From assembly GCA_002311335.1 (NCBI GenBank), contig DBZX01000071.1, forward strand, positions 1,887 through 16,554: 14,668 bases of DNA, in the 5' to 3' direction. Position numbers and translations under genes: made by a program. The notes under the pieces are model-generated. The model was not told the DNA's origin. It saw only the letters and a program-made list of their open reading frames with translations, and did not search any database. The stretch is from a bacterium UBP10_UBA1149. Lineage in GTDB: Bacteria > Desulfobacterota > Binatia > UBA1149. How positions within the stretch are numbered: the first letter of the stretch is position 1; each line of letters begins with the position of its first letter. This document shows, piece by piece, positions 1 through 7,040 of this stretch.

Positions 1-246
1 GCGTTCGGGGACCGCACCGACCATGGCAGGGGTGTCGAGCACGTGATCGTAGAGCGAGAAGTCGTTCGAGGGGACGTGATCGAGTCCCGCCACGTTCTGC
101 AGGCGCCAGTGCTCGGCGCGCAGCGCCGCGGCGATATCGAGCAGCGCACGCTCGTCGATCTCGCCGCGCCAGTGGGCCTCGAGGCCCCGCTTGAGCTCGC
201 GCCGCGCGCCCATGCGGGGAAAGCCGAGATTGCTGGCAACGGTCAT
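1..246 (-). CDS. metE: Cobalamin-independent methionine synthase MetE, N-terminal fragment (runs off window)
   Basis: Reading the minus strand from the ATG at 246-244 gives 82 codons open to the window edge. The protein begins MTVASNLGFPRMGARRELK and later has HVPSNDFSLYDHVLDT, which matches the conserved N-terminal half of MetE (folate-binding side: LGFPR-G-RRELK, then a short stretch ending SNDFSLYDHVL). MetE transfers the methyl group of 5-methyltetrahydropteroyl-glutamate to homocysteine without B12, in the cytoplasm. About 10% of the usual ~760 residues is visible, so the zinc site is outside the window. The ATG overlaps the metF stop codon (ATGA), so the two genes are translationally coupled and MetF supplies the methyl donor. 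An archaeal-type short MetE is unlikely because those lack this N-terminal half. Confidence 0.9.
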   Translation of the reverse strand, partial: MTVASNLGFPRMGARRELKRGLEAHWRGEIDERALLDIAAALRAEHWRLQNVAGLDHVPSNDFSLYDHVLDTPAMVGAVPER

Positions 247-1196
247 GGTGATTCCTCCGGTGGCGGGGTGACGGGCCGGACGGCCGGGACCGCGATCTCG
301 TGCGGCCGCGGCTCGGCATCGCCGTTTTCCGGGCGGACGCCCAGGACGTGACAGATGGCGAAGGTAAGCTCGGCCCGGTTGAGCGTGGAAAAGTGGAAAT
401 CCTCGACGCCTGCGTCCTCGAGCGTGCGCACCGCGTCGACGGCGACGCTCGCGGCCACCAGCTTGCGGGTCTCGGGATCATCGTCGAGCCCGCGGAACAG
501 ATCGGTCAGCCGGGGCGGTATGCTGGCCCCGCACAAATCGCTAAAGCGCAGCAGCCGCTTGAAGTTGGTAACCGGCAATATGCCGGGCACGATGGGCGCC
601 CAGATCCCGGCGGCGCGCACCCGCTCGACGAAACGAAGATAGAGCTCGGGTTCGAAGAAGAATTGGGTGATGGCCCGCGTCGCACCGGCGTCGAGCTTGC
701 GTTTGAGGTTGTCGAGGTCGAAATCGGCGGACGGCGCTTCGGGATGGACCTCGGGATAGCACGCGACGGTGATCTCGAAATCGGCGATGCGCCGCAGCCC
801 GGCCACCAGATCGACGGCATTGGCGTATCCCTCGGGGTGAGGCGCATAACGATCGACGCCGGCCGGCGGGTCGCCCCTGAGCGCGACGATATGGTGGATC
901 CCGGACTGCCAGTATGCGCGCGCGACGTCATCGACCTCGGCCCGGCTTGCGCCGACGCAGGTGAGGTGCGCGGCGGGTTCGACCGCGGTCTCGTGGCGGA
1001 TGCGGCGGACGATGGCGTGGCTGCGCTCGCGCGTGGAGCCGCCAGCGCCGTAGGTCACCGATACGAAGTGCGGCCGGAGCGCCTGCAACTCGGATATAGT
1101 TTTGAGCAGGATCGCGTGGGCCTTGTCGTTGGCGGGGGGGAAGAACTCAAAAGAAAAGACCGGCTCTTCACCGGTGTAGTATTCAGATATATGCAT
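243..1196 (-). CDS. metF: 5,10-methylenetetrahydrofolate reductase MetF
   Basis: The enzyme reduces 5,10-methylene-THF to 5-methyl-THF with FAD, feeding methionine synthesis. Seen in the protein: VFSFEFFPP near residues 13-21 with the catalytic Glu (E17), the motif ALRGDPP, ITQFFFEPE, and PGILPVTNFKRLLRFS, in the family order. From the ATG at 1196 the protein is 317 aa, slightly longer than E. coli MetF (296) because of an acidic/proline-rich C-terminal tail. The frame stays open upstream to a TTG at 1217 (seven more residues), but the MHISEYYTGEEPVFSFEFF start fits the usual family start better, and a candidate -35/-10 would place the transcript start near 1222. The stop overlaps the metE start (ATGA), so the order is metF then metE. 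Confidence 0.93.
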   Translation of the reverse strand: MHISEYYTGEEPVFSFEFFPPANDKAHAILLKTISELQALRPHFVSVTYGAGGSTRERSHAIVRRIRHETAVEPAAHLTCVGASRAEVDDVARAYWQSGIHHIVALRGDPPAGVDRYAPHPEGYANAVDLVAGLRRIADFEITVACYPEVHPEAPSADFDLDNLKRKLDAGATRAITQFFFEPELYLRFVERVRAAGIWAPIVPGILPVTNFKRLLRFSDLCGASIPPRLTDLFRGLDDDPETRKLVAASVAVDAVRTLEDAGVEDFHFSTLNRAELTFAICHVLGVRPENGDAEPRPHEIAVPAVRPVTPPPEESP

Positions 1197-1228
1197 GGGG
1201 ATGGGCGACAGGAACAACCGCCGTGTTC

Positions 1229-1257
1229 ATGTTGTGTCCCCGTCGCCAGCTTGTCAA
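1229..1257 (-). promoter_or_regulatory. Candidate sigma-70-type promoter for metF-metE
   Basis: On the minus strand a perfect -35 hexamer TTGACA (1257-1252) is followed after 17 bp by CAACAT (1234-1229), which matches only 3 of 6 positions of the -10 consensus. The predicted start point would fall near 1222, about 26 nt before the metF ATG. The site lies in the ~100-bp gap between metF and the upstream gene. The -35 is good but the -10 is weak, so this is tentative. Confidence 0.3.
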
Positions 1258-1297
1258 CAGCCTGCGCTCGCGGGGGGTGCTGCTACTTGGCGGCCGG

Positions 1298-1726
1298 TCA
1301 GTACTTGCGCGGTGGCAGCACCGCGTCCGGGCCGATGGCGCCGGGGGCGAGCGGAACACTGAGCGGGTCGTGGCCGGGGGCGGTGATGAGCACCTGCACT
1401 TCCGGTAGCCCCAGTGAACTGAAACGCCTTGCGAGTTCTTCGAACTGGGGTCTGCCCACCGTTCCCCTCAGTTCGAGGGTGAGTTGCAGGGTCTCGAACG
1501 AAGAGCGGGCTTCGCTGCGTACTACTTCGAGCAGGTCTTCGATACTGTAAGGTGACAGCTCGCCGCTGTGGTAGTAACGCGAAGCCAGGCCATTCTGCCC
1601 GGTGCGCCGGAACTCCGCCCTGAAGGGCACCGCCTTCCAGGGGCCGGCGGTCTTCAGCGGGTTGCTCTGCTTTACCATGGCGACAAGACTCTTGTACTCC
1701 CCGTAAGGGTGGCCGTCAAGGAACAC
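1298..1726 (-). CDS. Hypothetical protein downstream of the cyclophilin gene, start uncertain
   Basis: I do not recognise a family. The frame encodes about 142 aa from a GTG at 1726. It is a soluble, mixed-charge protein with DGHPYGEYKSL near the N-terminus, a central region SPYSIEDLLEVVRSEA, a segment LQLTLELRGTVGRPQFEELA, and a proline-rich end. No ATG exists in this frame, and no ribosome site stands out before the GTG. The frame remains open back to the stop of the cyclophilin gene 30 nt upstream, adding a short hydrophobic stretch (ALATLSITAAVFL) that could be the real N-terminus if translation starts at the CTG at 1753. It lies in the same direction as the cyclophilin gene and is probably co-transcribed with it. 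Its length, codon pattern and position support a real gene; its function is unknown. Confidence 0.6.
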   Translation of the reverse strand: MFLDGHPYGEYKSLVAMVKQSNPLKTAGPWKAVPFRAEFRRTGQNGLASRYYHSGELSPYSIEDLLEVVRSEARSSFETLQLTLELRGTVGRPQFEELARRFSSLGLPEVQVLITAPGHDPLSVPLAPGAIGPDAVLPPRKY

Positions 1727-1756
1727 GGCGGCGGTAATGGAAAGTGTCGCCAGCGC

Positions 1757-2365
1757 TTACTTTTTGCGAATGGATTCTATGACGACGGCTTCCACCGGGG
1801 CGTTCGAAAAGCCCGGCCCGCGCGACCTCGTGGTCGACAATTCGATAGCTTTTACAACGTCGAGTCCGCTGACAACCTTGCCGAACACCGCGTAGCCGTA
1901 TTCGGCTGGCTTGGTTGAGCGATGGTTGAGAAAGTCGTTGTCGGCCGCGTTGATGAAGAATTGCGATGTGGCCGAATCGACCACGTTTGTACGCGCCATG
2001 GCGACGGTGCCGATGTCGTTCTTCAAACCGTTGTCAGCCTCGTTCTTCACTGGCGCCTTGGTCGGCTTCTTCTGGTAGGAGGTGTCAAAACCACCGCCCT
2101 GTATCATGAATCCCTTGATCACCCTGTGGAAGATCGTGCCGTCGTAGTATTCGTCTTCTACGTAGGAGAGAAAGTTCTTGACGCTCTCGGCGGCGGCTTC
2201 TTCGTCGAGCTCAACTTCGAAGCTGCCCAGGCTGGTCGTGATAACCACGACGCTGCCCGCGGTCGCTTCGGCCGATTCGCTCGGGTCAGGACTGTCGCCG
2301 CTGCACCCACTGAGGGCAAATACAACCGAGGTCAGGATCGCGGCGGCGGTGCTGGTGAGCTTCAT
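1757..2365 (-). CDS. Cyclophilin-type peptidyl-prolyl cis-trans isomerase, lipoprotein
   Basis: This is a proline isomerase that would assist folding of envelope proteins. The N-terminus is a lipoprotein signal: MK, hydrophobic core, lipobox LSGC at 18-21, then a Ser/Glu/Ala-rich spacer. The cyclophilin domain (about residues 38-200) shows FHRVIKGFMIQGG (catalytic Arg81, Gln89), GTVAMART (119-126), SQFFIN (134-139) and YAVFGKV (158-164), all in family order for the short bacterial form. The ATG at 2365 was chosen over the one at 2371 because GGAGG sits 6 nt before it, while it abuts the upstream ATG directly. At 202 aa it is a typical exported PpiA/PpiB-like size. After Cys21 the residues Ser-Gly give no Asp+2 inner-membrane retention signal, so outer-membrane anchoring is the likelier inference. 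Confidence 0.93.
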   Translation of the reverse strand: MKLTSTAAAILTSVVFALSGCSGDSPDPSESAEATAGSVVVITTSLGSFEVELDEEAAAESVKNFLSYVEDEYYDGTIFHRVIKGFMIQGGGFDTSYQKKPTKAPVKNEADNGLKNDIGTVAMARTNVVDSATSQFFINAADNDFLNHRSTKPAEYGYAVFGKVVSGLDVVKAIELSTTRSRGPGFSNAPVEAVVIESIRKK

Positions 2366-2459
2366 GGTCATCCTCCAATCAGGTCGGGTTAAGCGCTGTT
2401 GCCGGTCGCGCTATGCAGGTGTGGATAGCACGAACGCAATAGGGTTCAAGCAGGCTGCA

Positions 2460-3590
2460 TCATATTCTGCGCAGTTTGCGGAAAAGGCTTCCCAGTCGCC
2501 AGAGATCAGCCGCGCCGCCCCCGGTAAAAACCGACGCCACGTTGCTGACCACGAGGTGGCGGGCACCGGCTTCTACCAGCGGCAGGAGTTCGTCGCGCAC
2601 TTCGGCCGGACTGCCGGCGTAGAGCGAGTTGAGTAACAATTCCGGTGTCATGGTGGCCGCCGCGCGATCGACGTCTTCTTCTGTTACCCGCGAAGGTACG
2701 ATGTCGTAAAATCCCCTGTGGCCTTCACCCAGGGGGTGTTTCAGGCCCTGTTCCTCCCAGGCCGTGGACGGGGCGATCAGCACCAGCGCGGCCGCCACGC
2801 GGCTTTTCATGGCGATCTCAAGCACGGCGTCTCGACTTTCGCCCAGCGCCACCACTACCATCTGGCAGGCGACGAAGTTCTCCATGTCGCGGCCGTGTTC
2901 GTCTGCGGATCGCTTGATAGCAGCGAGGCTCTCGCTGTACTTGGCTGGGGTCATCTTGAGGGTTGGCAGCCAGCCGTCGCCGAAGCGGCCCACCAAGCCC
3001 AGCATCCGCGGCGCGTGGGCGGCGATCCAGATGCGGGGAGGGCGGTCCTTGTAGAGGGGCAGGTTGAAGACCGCGTCCTTGAGTTGCCAGAAGCGGCCGT
3101 CATAGGTCACGGGCTCGCCCTTGCTGCTCCACATTTTTGTGATGATGATGAGCGCTTCCTCGAGTCGCGATACCTGCAAGCGGAAGTCCATGCCGTAGGG
3201 CTCCACGTTTTCGCGCTCGCCGTTGCCTATGCCGAGTATGGCGTGCCCCTTGGATATGTGATCCAGGGTGGCGAAAGACTGGGCCAGCGATACCGGGTGG
3301 CGCCTGAAAGGCTCGGTTACGGCCGTGCCCAGGTCTACGCCGGGTATTCTCAACGCGGTTGTAGCCAGGATCTGCATGGGGTCGAGAAAAGCGTCGCTCG
3401 ATTGGACGATGGCTGCCGCGGGAGTGTGTTCTTCGGACCAGACGTGTCCCGGCAGCCAGCCCATGAAGTGGTCGGGCAGCCACAGCGATTCGGCGCCAAA
3501 AATTCTCGCCAGCCGCAGTCCCAGTCTGCCCAGCCACAAGGGATGCAGACATCCGTCCTGGTAACCTACGGTGACCCGCTCGTTGCCCAT
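2460..3590 (-). CDS. LLM-class flavin/F420-dependent oxidoreductase
   Basis: Luciferase-like monooxygenase superfamily, TIM-barrel fold, cytoplasmic. Seen: ESLWLPDHFMGW (34-45), GTAVTEPFRRHPVSLAQS (88-105), TLDHISKGHAILGIGNGE (108-125) with the conserved Gly-rich phosphate-binding turn, NVEPYG (128-133), and PPRIWIAAHAPRML further on. The 376-aa length and the spacing of these motifs resemble the phthiodiolone ketoreductase / methylene-H4MPT reductase-like branch, which uses F420 rather than FMN; the cofactor is inferred. The substrate cannot be read from sequence. The ATG at 3590 gives the usual family start (VTVGYQDG). No clear Shine-Dalgarno site is visible. It is divergent from the sulfatase-like gene, with 107 bp between the two starts, and 94 bp upstream of the cyclophilin gene in the same direction. 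Confidence 0.85.
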   Translation of the reverse strand: MGNERVTVGYQDGCLHPLWLGRLGLRLARIFGAESLWLPDHFMGWLPGHVWSEEHTPAAAIVQSSDAFLDPMQILATTALRIPGVDLGTAVTEPFRRHPVSLAQSFATLDHISKGHAILGIGNGERENVEPYGMDFRLQVSRLEEALIIITKMWSSKGEPVTYDGRFWQLKDAVFNLPLYKDRPPRIWIAAHAPRMLGLVGRFGDGWLPTLKMTPAKYSESLAAIKRSADEHGRDMENFVACQMVVVALGESRDAVLEIAMKSRVAAALVLIAPSTAWEEQGLKHPLGEGHRGFYDIVPSRVTEEDVDRAAATMTPELLLNSLYAGSPAEVRDELLPLVEAGARHLVVSNVASVFTGGGAADLWRLGSLFRKLRRI

Positions 3591-3662
3591 AGGGGTTTTC
3601 TTTCATGCGCTGTCTTGTGCTGCAAGGAGGCGGGCCACATTCGGCGAGCGGGGGCAGGGCCA

Positions 3663-3691
3663 TTACGACCAGCGGCCGGGGCTGGTACAAT
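3663..3691 (+). promoter_or_regulatory. Candidate promoter for the sulfatase-like gene, predicting a leaderless mRNA
   Basis: A strong -10 hexamer TACAAT (3686-3691) lies 17 bp after a weak -35-like TTACGA (3663-3668, 3 of 6 matches). The A of the chosen ATG (3698) falls 7 nt after the -10, where transcription would normally begin, and there is no ribosome-binding site before the ATG. The evidence is the -10 sequence and its spacing only. Confidence 0.35.
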
Positions 3692-3697
3692 GCGTCG

Positions 3698-5026
3698 ATG
3701 ACCCGCGCAGGCAAGGCCGTTTCGCTGCTCGCTGTCTCACTGCTGGTGGGTTGCACCTCGCCCCCGCCCGCAGAGAATGTGCTCTTCGTGTCATTCGACA
3801 CCTCGCGGGCCGACCGTTTTACGGCTTACGGTTACCGTGCCCAGACCACCCCGACCGTGACCGCGCTGGCCCAGCGGGGCGTTCTCTTCGAGAGGGCTTA
3901 CTCGCACGTGCCCTCGACCCTGCCGGCGCACAGTTCCATGTTTACCGGCCTGTTACCCCCGTCGCACGGGGTGCGCTGCAACGGTAAGTACCGCCTCGCC
4001 GACGAGCGGCTCACGCTGGCCGAGATCCTGGCAGCGGAGGGCTTTGACACCGCTGCGATAATCGGCGCTTTTCCGCTGGCGGCTCGTTTTGGTCTGGCCC
4101 AGGGTTTTGATCACTACGATGACGACTTCAGCTCGTCGGCTCTAACGGCGCGCTATCGGCGCCGGCCGGCTGATTCTTCGGGTAGCTGGATAGGGCACAG
4201 CTTTGCCGATTTTGAGCGTGGCGGTGACGAGGTGACCGACAGGGCGCTGGGTTGGCTGAGTGAACGCGACGAGCGTTGGTTTCTCTTCGTGCACTACTTC
4301 GACCCGCACTGGCCCTATGCTGCGCCGGCGGAGTACGCGGGGCGGTTCTCTTCTCCCTACGACGCCGAGCTCGCGTTTGCCGACAACGAGTTGTCGCGTT
4401 TGCTGGCGGCGGTGCAGAAGATGCCGGGACGCACGCTGGTGGTTTTTACCTCTGACCACGGCGAGGGGCTGGGCGATCACGGTGAAGCGCTGCACAATCG
4501 CTACCTCTACGACTCTACCCAGCACGTGCCCCTGGTGATGGCCCTGGAGGGGGCCTTGCCGGCGGGTGCCGTGGTGGGCCAGGCGGTGGGTCACGTTGAC
4601 CTGCTGCCCTCGGTACTCGAATTGCTGGGTGTGGCGGTTCCCGCCGGTCTCGACGGCCGCTCGTTGCTGCCACTGGCCAGGGGCGAGTCGCAGGAGCCGC
4701 GCCCGGTGTACATGGAAACCCTGGTGCCCACGTTGGAACGACCAATGGGTATAGAGCTGCGCGCGGTGGTGGACGGAGGATTCAAGTTCATAGAAACCCG
4801 TCGACAGCGGGGCGGGGGGCGCACGGTCACCGGCGAGCTTTACGACCTTGGCGCCGATCCGGCCGAGCTGGCTGATATGCGTTACGCGCACGAAGAGATT
4901 GCTGCGCGCCTACGCGGTGTCCTGGGGCGCGCGAGCGGCGAACTCGAAAAAAACGCGGTCGCGCCCGAGCCCCTGCCGATGGACGAGGGCACCCGCCAGC
5001 GTCTCAAGGCCCTGGGCTACCTGTAG
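3698..5026 (+). CDS. Sulfatase / alkaline-phosphatase-superfamily lipoprotein with variant active site
   Basis: A hydrolase or transferase of the sulfatase fold, exported as a lipoprotein. From the ATG at 3698 it has 442 aa: signal peptide with lipobox LVGC (16-19), metal-ligand Asp in VSFDTSRADR (31-40), the nucleophile region VPSTLPAHSSMFTG (71-84), FVHYFDPHWPY (197-207), and the second metal motif FTSDHGEGLGDHGE (250-263; D253, H254). The formylglycine signature C/S-x-P-x-R is absent: aligned on P and TG, the nucleophile position is Thr74 and the Arg position is His78. The upstream in-frame ATG at 3605 would hide the signal peptide inside 31 extra residues, so it was rejected. The C-terminal motif RQRLKALGYL is common in this sulfatase-like branch. 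The substrate is unknown: sulfate ester, phosphate ester or phosphodiester are all possible. Confidence 0.85.
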   Translation: MTRAGKAVSLLAVSLLVGCTSPPPAENVLFVSFDTSRADRFTAYGYRAQTTPTVTALAQRGVLFERAYSHVPSTLPAHSSMFTGLLPPSHGVRCNGKYRLADERLTLAEILAAEGFDTAAIIGAFPLAARFGLAQGFDHYDDDFSSSALTARYRRRPADSSGSWIGHSFADFERGGDEVTDRALGWLSERDERWFLFVHYFDPHWPYAAPAEYAGRFSSPYDAELAFADNELSRLLAAVQKMPGRTLVVFTSDHGEGLGDHGEALHNRYLYDSTQHVPLVMALEGALPAGAVVGQAVGHVDLLPSVLELLGVAVPAGLDGRSLLPLARGESQEPRPVYMETLVPTLERPMGIELRAVVDGGFKFIETRRQRGGGRTVTGELYDLGADPAELADMRYAHEEIAARLRGVLGRASGELEKNAVAPEPLPMDEGTRQRLKALGYL

Positions 5027-5063
5027 GAGTCTGCGCACGGCTGGCTCGAGGCACCGCTTGCTC

Positions 5064-5092
5064 CCGGGCACGGGCGACCCCGGCCTGTTTTT
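5064..5092 (+). terminator. Weak candidate intrinsic terminator after the sulfatase-like gene
   Basis: CCGGG (5064-5068) can pair with CCCGG (5079-5083) across a 10-nt loop, followed by CCTG and a run of five T (5088-5092). It lies 38 nt after the stop codon and about 70 nt before the next gene, the right place for a terminator. The stem is only 5 bp, so the call is tentative. Confidence 0.25.
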
Positions 5093-5163
5093 GACTGCCG
5101 AACTGTTGCGCCGTATGTTGCCGGGTTCTTGGATTTTATAAGCGGACAAGTGGAGCTACGCAG

Positions 5164-6828
5164 ATGACGGATACTGATTACAGATCGATTTCTATCGACG
5201 AAATAGACGGCCTCAACGACACGATATCTTCGGTTGTTGAAGGCGCCATAGCTTCGGCTTCGGAGTCCACCGGCGGTGGGCGCAAAATCGATGATCAGCA
5301 GGTGCTCACCGAGCGCATAGCTTACGTTGCAACCGAGCTCGCGGCTTGCAAGGCGCTGGCCGCCTACAGCAGGCAGGCTGGAGAAGCAGGAGCCGCCGAC
5401 GGCGTGATGCTCGACCAGGCTGCGGTTTTCAGTGCAGGCGTGGCGGCATCGCTGTTGGGAGAAATGGCCCTTGCCGGACCGGATTACGGGCTGCCCGACG
5501 GCTTGTTTGAGCAGACCATCGGGTCGGATGCCACGCGTGCGTTACTCTGCGAGTTTGCCGACGAAAAACGGGTGCGGGGCATAGGCCGGGCGGTCGCCGA
5601 ATCCCGGGGGATCAATAACGGCTGGTTGGCGTACGAAGACGCGGTCATGGTGCGCGACTCGGTGCGGGCTTTCGCCGACCAGGAAGTCGAGGGACTGGCC
5701 GAGCACATTCATCGTGACGACGACCTGGTGCCGGATTCTTTGATAAGCAAGATGGCCGAGATGGGCTACTTTGGCATGTCGGTACCCGAAGAATACGGCG
5801 GACTGGGCATGGGTAACCTCGCCATGATAATGACTACCGAGGAGCTGTCGCGGGTGTCGCTGGCGGCGGCTGGCAGCCTGATTACGCGCCCCGAAATTCT
5901 CACCAAGGCCCTGCTTCAGGGCGGAACCGAAGAACAGAAGGCGATCTGGCTGTCGCGCGTGGCCAGCGGTGAAGTCATGGTCGGCATCTCGGTCACCGAA
6001 CCCGACGTCGGTTCTGACGTGGCGTCGGTGGCTTGCAAGGCCGAAGCCGCCGACCAGGACGGACGCAAGGGCTACCTCATCAACGGCGCCAAGGCCTGGT
6101 GTACCTTTGCGGGGCGCGCCGACGTGCTGGCGGTGCTGCTGCGAACGAGTAGCGACATGTCGGCCGGGGCTAAGGGCCTGTCGCTGTTCATTGTCGAAAA
6201 AGACCGCTTCGGAGGGCACGAGTTTACAATGAAGCAGCCGGGCGGAGGCAGCCTCTCGGGCAAGGCCGACCGCACGCCGGGTTACAGGGGCATGCACTCG
6301 TTCACGTTGGCTTTTGAAAACTACTTCGTGCCGGCAGAAAACCTGGTGGGCGAGGAGAAAGGTCTCAACCGCGGGTTCTACCTGCAGATGAACGGCTTTG
6401 CGGCGGGAAGACTGCAGACCGGCGGCCGCGCCACCGGACTGGGCCAGGCCTGTCTCGAGGCGGCAGCGGGTTACGCCTGCGACCGCAGCCAGTTCTCGCG
6501 ACCGATCATCGATTTTCAGCTCACGCAATACAAGCTCGGGCTGATGTCCTCCAGGCTGCAGGGAGCGCGGCAGCTGACTTACCACGCGGCCCTCGAGTTC
6601 GACAAGGACGAGTCGGCTTCGCTCGTGCCGGCCATGGCCAAGCTGTTGGCCTGCGACGTGGCGGTTGCTGTCAGCCAGGAGGCCCAGTTGCTGCACGGTG
6701 GCTGGGGCTACGCCGAGGAGTACCCGATTTCGCGCTACGTTGTAGACGCCCAGGTTCTACCCATCTTCGAGGGCGTTAAGCCCATACTCGAACTCAAGGT
6801 CATCGGCCGGCAACTGCTGGCCGCCTGA
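5164..6828 (+). CDS. Long acyl-CoA dehydrogenase, (2S)-methylsuccinyl-CoA dehydrogenase (Mcd)-like
   Basis: A flavin-dependent acyl-CoA dehydrogenase of 554 aa, far longer than ordinary short-chain enzymes (~380-400). The first ~155 residues are a helical extension; the catalytic part then shows YEDAVMVRDSVRAFADQEV, YFGMSVPEEYGGLGMG, VGISVTEPDVGSDVAS, PGYRGMHSFTLAFENYFVP, GRLQTGGRATGLGQA and GGWGYAEEYPISRYV, ending with IFEG, whose Glu536 is at the catalytic-base position. The N-terminal extension, the GYRGM motif and the RxQTxxRAxG motif match, from memory, methylsuccinyl-CoA dehydrogenase of the ethylmalonyl-CoA pathway (~550 aa). No other pathway gene is nearby, so substrate assignment is inference; another long acyl-CoA dehydrogenase is possible. 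GGAG 8 nt before the ATG supports the start. An AT-rich stretch (GATTTTATAAG) just upstream may hold a -10, without a good -35. Confidence 0.82.
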   Translation: MTDTDYRSISIDEIDGLNDTISSVVEGAIASASESTGGGRKIDDQQVLTERIAYVATELAACKALAAYSRQAGEAGAADGVMLDQAAVFSAGVAASLLGEMALAGPDYGLPDGLFEQTIGSDATRALLCEFADEKRVRGIGRAVAESRGINNGWLAYEDAVMVRDSVRAFADQEVEGLAEHIHRDDDLVPDSLISKMAEMGYFGMSVPEEYGGLGMGNLAMIMTTEELSRVSLAAAGSLITRPEILTKALLQGGTEEQKAIWLSRVASGEVMVGISVTEPDVGSDVASVACKAEAADQDGRKGYLINGAKAWCTFAGRADVLAVLLRTSSDMSAGAKGLSLFIVEKDRFGGHEFTMKQPGGGSLSGKADRTPGYRGMHSFTLAFENYFVPAENLVGEEKGLNRGFYLQMNGFAAGRLQTGGRATGLGQACLEAAAGYACDRSQFSRPIIDFQLTQYKLGLMSSRLQGARQLTYHAALEFDKDESASLVPAMAKLLACDVAVAVSQEAQLLHGGWGYAEEYPISRYVVDAQVLPIFEGVKPILELKVIGRQLLAA

Positions 6829-6848
6829 TCGCAGGTCTTTTCTCCCGT

Positions 6849-6876
6849 GCGCGTTCGGCCCCGGGCCGGTTCGCGC
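6849..6876 (+). terminator. GC-rich hairpin after the acyl-CoA dehydrogenase gene
   Basis: Beginning 20 nt after the stop codon, GCGCG (6849-6853) can pair with CGCGC (6872-6876), and inside it CGGCC pairs with GGCCG around a CCG loop. No T-run follows, so it is not a standard intrinsic terminator, but it is the only strong fold at the 3' end of this gene and may end or stabilise the transcript. Confidence 0.3.
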
Positions 6877-6985
6877 GTTCATTGCTGTGCGCCGAGCTTG
6901 CGCCAGCGTTCAAGTTCGTGCGCTGGCAGCGCGCGGTCTCCTCGTTTTTCCATGTAAACAGCCACTTTTCTCCGGCAGCTCCCTC

Positions 6986-7001
6986 TGGCCGCGACCTTGC
7001 A
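6986..7001 (+). promoter_or_regulatory. Possible sigma-54 promoter before the 129-aa gene
   Basis: The sequence TGGCCG-N5-TTGCA has the invariant GG (6987-6988) and GC (6999-7000) separated by exactly 10 bp. The -12 part TTGCA matches the consensus; the -24 part differs at two positions (TGGCCG for TGGCAC). Transcription would start near 7012, leaving about 29 nt and a good ribosome site before the ATG at 7041. It overlaps the palindrome at 6995-7012, so the -12 match may simply be the palindrome's own half-site. Confidence 0.35.
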
Positions 7002-7012
7002 ATGCTGCAAGG
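6995..7012. promoter_or_regulatory. Palindromic operator candidate, site 1 (TTGCA-N4-TGCAA)
   Basis: CCTTGCA-ATGC-TGCAAGG is a perfect 7-bp inverted repeat with a 4-bp spacer, 28 bp before the start of the 129-aa gene. It shares the core TTGCA-N4-TGCAA and the same spacer length with sites at 7474, 8952 and 11094. It is probably a binding site for a dimeric regulator; which one is inferred (see the response regulator gene). Confidence 0.65.
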
Positions 7013-7040
7013 CGAATACGCAATCCTGGGAGGAAAGGGA

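Noticed and set aside
300..1550. 416-codon plus-strand open frame over metF and the neighbouring gene
   Set aside because: It is antisense to conserved metF motifs and has no recognisable domain.
5542..6696. Long minus-strand open frame opposite the acyl-CoA dehydrogenase gene
   Set aside because: It has no family motif and lies wholly antisense to a well-supported enzyme; it is a product of high GC codon use.
6882..7040. Longer N-terminus for the 129-aa protein
   Set aside because: The extension crosses the palindrome and the candidate promoter, while the ATG at 7041 has a strong ribosome site.
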